DNA from: Acorus gramineus | Taxonomy: Eukaryota > Streptophyta > Magnoliopsida > Acorales > Acoraceae | NCBI GenBank assembly: GCA_030737835.1 | Contig: CM060856.1 | Coordinates: 16,223,116-16,287,115, forward strand | Length of the DNA stretch: 64,000 bases | Reading direction: 5' to 3' | Part shown: in pieces, positions 61,003 to 64,000 of the stretch | How the letters are laid out: each line of letters opens with the position of its first letter | How positions within the stretch are numbered: the first letter of the stretch is position 1 | Position numbers and translations under genes: made by a program | The notes under the pieces: generated by a model | Told to the model about the DNA's origin: nothing | Seen by the model: the letters and a program-made list of their open reading frames with translations, nothing else | The model's database searches: none

Positions 61003-61860
61003 ATGGGCATTCAGGAGATCAACGAAATCAATGGCGATTCTCTCCCACTTCTCTCCCTCAACCATGTCTCATTTCTATGCAAATCTGTTAGAGGTTCTGT
61101 TAAGTTTTATCAAGAAGTTCTCGGTTTTATACTCATTAAGAGGCCTTCATCGTTCAAGTTCGAGGGAGCCTGGTGAGTCCCATTATCGATTAATCCATCA
61201 AAAAACCTCTCAATGATCATCTTTTCTTTTTACTCATGGTCTGGAAATCTTTTTCCAGGTTGTTCAACTATGGGATTGGTATACATTTGTTACAACGCGA
61301 GCGCGGCGCGAATGCTCCTACAAAACCTTCATTCATTAACCCGAAAGACAATCACATATCCTTCGAAGTAAGTTATCAGAAATGGCCTCTAGAGGACAAT
61401 TCAATTGTAATACAGGCTCTATTTTTTTTTTAAATATAATGCCTCCAGTAATAAAAACAACTTTTCAGGAATCTCAGGAAACTATTTTTCCTTTAAGTGA
61501 AAGTTGTTGTTCAAACACATTTCCAAGCGCTATCTAAGATCATGTTGTACCAATTTGTTGTTGCAGTGCGCAGACATGAATCTGGTGAAGATGAAACTAG
61601 AAGAGATGGGGATCGAGTACGTGAGCGCAGTGGTGGTGGAGGGAGGGGTCAAATTCGACCAGCTATTCTTCCATGACCCAGATGGTTACATGATCGAGAT
61701 CTGCGACTGCTACAAGCTTCCGGTTATCCCCCTCAACCCGTGCTCAGTACTGCAGAAGCATCCCCTTGCTGCTACTGCTGATCTGCGTTTGGCGTTGGCG
61801 AAAGATAATGATTGGATGATGGACAATTTGATCGCCGATATTATTGACATCACATTTTAA
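61003..61860 (+). CDS. Glyoxalase-I-like VOC protein, copy 2 (GLYI4 type)
   Basis: Tandem paralogue of the gene at 55199, same strand. Exons: 61003-61172, 61259-61367, 61567-61860; 190 aa. Introns 1 and 2 sit at the same codons as in copy 1 (inside the Trp of EGAWLF and after ISFE), but the third intron of copy 1 is absent and the C-terminal part is one exon. Conserved blocks: LPLLSLNHVSFLCKSVRGSV, YGIGIHLLQ, NPKDNHISFEC and QLFFHDPDGYMIEICDC. Candidate ligands are His21, His66, His89 and Glu137. It ends DNDWMMDNLIADIIDITF, like copy 1. The frame is intact and the ligands are kept, so it is probably functional. Intron 2 is only 199 bp against about 1 kb in copy 1. Confidence 0.94.
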
Positions 61861-62347
61861 TTCATGAAAAAATATGTGTTTTGATGGTTCAGAAATATGT
61901 TAAATGCAAAGTTAATATAGAAAAGGATGAAATGGTGTTATAAGTTTGAGATGCAACTATCATTCATATTTCACTGTTGATGCTCCCATTCCCTTTTGTA
62001 ACCCTATTTATAATCGTCATGTACTCCATTATGTCAAGGATGTACTCTATTATGAAAAATATAAAATTACGTGCTTTTCATACATAAATTTTATTTTGTA
62101 ATAGTATTATACTTCATCAGTCAAATATACAAATGCGTGCAATTTGCAAGTGTGACTACAAAATGGATGTTGCGTGTAGTCTTGTATTCTAATGACTAAT
62201 GATTTTTAAAGTTTTTATGTAAATGAGTATGTACAAAAATCTCATCCTCTAAAGCCCTGAAAAGGTCTACCCATCGAATGGTCTAATAACATTCCCTCAC
62301 AACACTTTTTTCACCATATACAAAACCTTATCCAAAATCAAATTCCT
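61861..62347 (+). other. Intergenic: glyoxalase 2 3' UTR and NdhM promoter
   Basis: AT-rich sequence between two same-strand genes. No element could be assigned with confidence. Confidence 0.5.
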
Positions 62348-62434
62348 ATGGTCTTCAAACTCCCAACATCCACCACAAATATCATTGAAACCATAACACG
62401 AGCTGACCTTAGAAGACTCAAAAACAGAGTACTC

Positions 62435-62884
62435 ATGGCCACCTCTGCATCTTATACAGCCTCAACAACCCTCCCCTTCCAACAACACAGTCTCCGGCGA
62501 CTGAAAACACGGTCTCCGAAGCGAACACTAACTGTGAAATCCCAACAACCAACCACAGAACAACAGCCACAACAAGAAGCATCAGAGCAGCCAAAGCAGG
62601 CAATAGTGCAGGACAAACCAGAGGTGGTGCAGCAACAGCAACAACAGCAGGTGAATGCGAGGAGCAAGAACATGAGCAGGGAATACGGTGGGCAGTGGCT
62701 GAGCAGCGTCACTCGGCACGTTAGGATATACGCGGCGTACATAGATCCGGTGACGCACGCATTCGATCAGACGCAGATGGACAAGCTCACGCTCATACTT
62801 GATCCCACCGACGAGTTCGTCTGGACCCCCGAGACCTGCCAGAAGGTCTACTCCTACTTCCAGGAACTCGTGGACCATTACGAG
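62435..62884 (+). CDS. ndhM: NdhM, chloroplast NDH complex subunit M (exon 1; gene continues past window)
   Basis: Nuclear-encoded subunit M of the thylakoid NAD(P)H dehydrogenase-like complex, used in cyclic electron flow around photosystem I. Exon 1 gives 150 residues. A Ser/Thr/Arg-rich transit region (MATSASYTASTTLPFQQ...) is followed by a Gln-rich linker with seven consecutive Gln, then the conserved core SREYGGQWLSSVTRHVRIYA, AFDQTQMDKLTLILDPTDEF and QKVYSYFQELVDHYE. It ends at GAG|GTATGT (donor 62885). The next family residues (GAPLTEYTL) are not found before 64000, so the intron exceeds 1.1 kb. I chose the ATG at 62435 because it gives a typical transit peptide; the in-frame ATG at 62348 would add 29 residues. 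Confidence 0.93.
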
Positions 62885-63129
62885 GTATGTTTTGTCTGAT
62901 ACTTCGCTTTTAGGGGGGGGACCCAAGTTCAAATTCTGCTGTTGTTTGTAGAATTGAAAATAGTAAAGGGACTTTGTAGCTCGATTAAATTCTTGTACCA
63001 AAAAGAAATTCTAATCCGAAGGTAGTGAATTGATGAAGAACAAAACGAATAATATCTTACTGTATAAATCTGACACCTTATGTTTTGTATCAAAATTTGT
63101 TTGTTATATAGTGGGTTAGGTACCAAATG

Positions 63130-63660
63130 TCAACATATAGCTCATTGAGGGGGATAATGGCTAAGTGGCCCAATGAAAGAGCGGTGGGTTAAGCGAACTA
63201 ATATCCCAATAATCCAATGTGGGGGTGAAGGGTGAGGTTACTAGGTGAGAGTCTCCATTATGATTTAATTCACATCACACACACGGGAGAATTGTGCTTA
63301 ATTACATATAAGCAACTCTTATATATCAAAATACGTTTTAAAGTCATGAATTCGTTGAGAGAAAGACATTTTTTATTATTATATAAGCCTAGGATGTTAC
63401 ATTTGGAATCAGAGTTCTCTTGTACATGGTGAGTTGGGTTGATTCTATATGGGGATATGTGACCCACTGAGGGTGTGATTGTTAAGTTGTGATCAAGTTA
63501 AAGAGTGATAAACTGGGTTAACCAAGATCCCAATATGCACGTGAAGTGAAGAGTGATGTGAGAACTCACGTCATGGTTTAGTCTCACATTACCTAACAGA
63601 GAAAAATAGTTTTATATGTAAGCACATAAACATTTTTAAATAGTCGGCTCATTGAAAAAA
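63130..63660 (+). mobile_element. TRIM-like element in the NdhM intron
   Basis: Resembles the array at 41087 in opposite orientation: ACTCTTATATATCAAAATAC, then CGTTTTAAAG and GCCTAGGATGTTACA, followed by TTTGGAATCAGAG, a mutated initiator-Met primer site. After a short segment and a purine run (CCACTGAGGGTGTGATTG), a second diverged LTR-like stretch begins at about 63476. A similar ATTGAGGGGGAT run before 63154 suggests another unit upstream. Limits are approximate. Confidence 0.6.
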
Positions 63661-64000
63661 TGGATAATATCTTATTGTGTAAAACTTATGTTGTTGCAAA
63701 ACACTTCTTATAACCTAAACAACTTAAAAGAAATGATCCAACATAATGAGTGTCATTGAGTAGTGAAGAGTGGAAGAACCTAAGATAAAGCATACCATGG
63801 TGACATCCAACCAATGAAAGAGTGGTGCACATATGACATTGTTTTTTACTTTTTTCCCTTCCAAAAGTAACCACCAAAAGGTGAGACACTGAGACTCAAC
63901 TCACAATTAAACTCCTAGCTGATATTTTCTTGTAAAGCATATCACATATTTTTTCCTAGAGCCATACCTTCCTCATGTTTATAAGCGTAATCACTAACTT

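Noticed and set aside
62452-63001. Minus-strand frames rich in Cys and Leu opposite NdhM
   Set aside because: They are reverse readings of the CAG/CAA repeats and core of NdhM exon 1.

Overview
This is a 64 kb piece of a flowering-plant nuclear genome. The evidence is spliced genes with GT-AG introns, chloroplast- and mitochondrion-directed proteins (ARC6, NdhM, a complex I B22 subunit), a plant-specific kinesin-7 and B-box protein, a eukaryotic tRNA-Glu, and AT-rich intergenic DNA full of plant transposon types. I cannot name the species. All exon models were built by hand from splice signals, reading phase and remembered family sequence, so single-base splice errors are possible.

Region 1 (1-18.6 kb) is gene-dense. 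It holds a complex I LYR subunit (minus, 3' end cut by the window edge), a tRNA-Glu(CTC) gene (minus) whose 3' flank is triplicated, a complete chloroplast-division gene ARC6 (plus, 6 exons, 797 aa), and a complete kinesin-7 (minus, 13 exons, 955 aa). ARC6 and the kinesin are convergent.

Region 2 (18.6-33.2 kb) holds two MULE-like inverted-repeat elements, a hAT-like MITE, a decayed LINE 3' end, and then a complete double B-box gene of the BBX18/BBX19 type (minus, 5 exons, 210 aa, with a 2.3 kb first intron). Kinesin-7 next to BBX18/19 matches the order I recall at two Arabidopsis loci.

Region 3 (33.2-55 kb) is mostly transposon-derived. From left to right: a 4.1 kb MULE with terminal repeats and a 9-bp target duplication, carrying transposase and plant-mobile-domain remnants; a 3.5 kb element bounded by about 285-bp inverted repeats; a tandem TRIM array; a solo LTR; an 82-G homopolymer; a peptidyl-tRNA-hydrolase-like gene fragment with a nonsense codon; and a degenerate LTR retrotransposon containing a 0.6 kb palindrome.

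Region 4 (55-64 kb) has two tandem glyoxalase-I-like (VOC) genes with different exon counts, then the first exon of NdhM. The NdhM intron runs off the right edge and contains another TRIM-like element.

I found no undescribed multi-gene system. The most unusual objects are the MULE whose transposase stops at its first catalytic motif and continues as a plant mobile domain, the tRNA-anchored tandem triplication, the TRIM array, the palindrome inside the retrotransposon, and the poly-G tract. The genes serve separate housekeeping roles (respiration, plastid division, cytokinesis or transport, light signalling, aldehyde detoxification, photosynthetic electron flow) and do not form one pathway.
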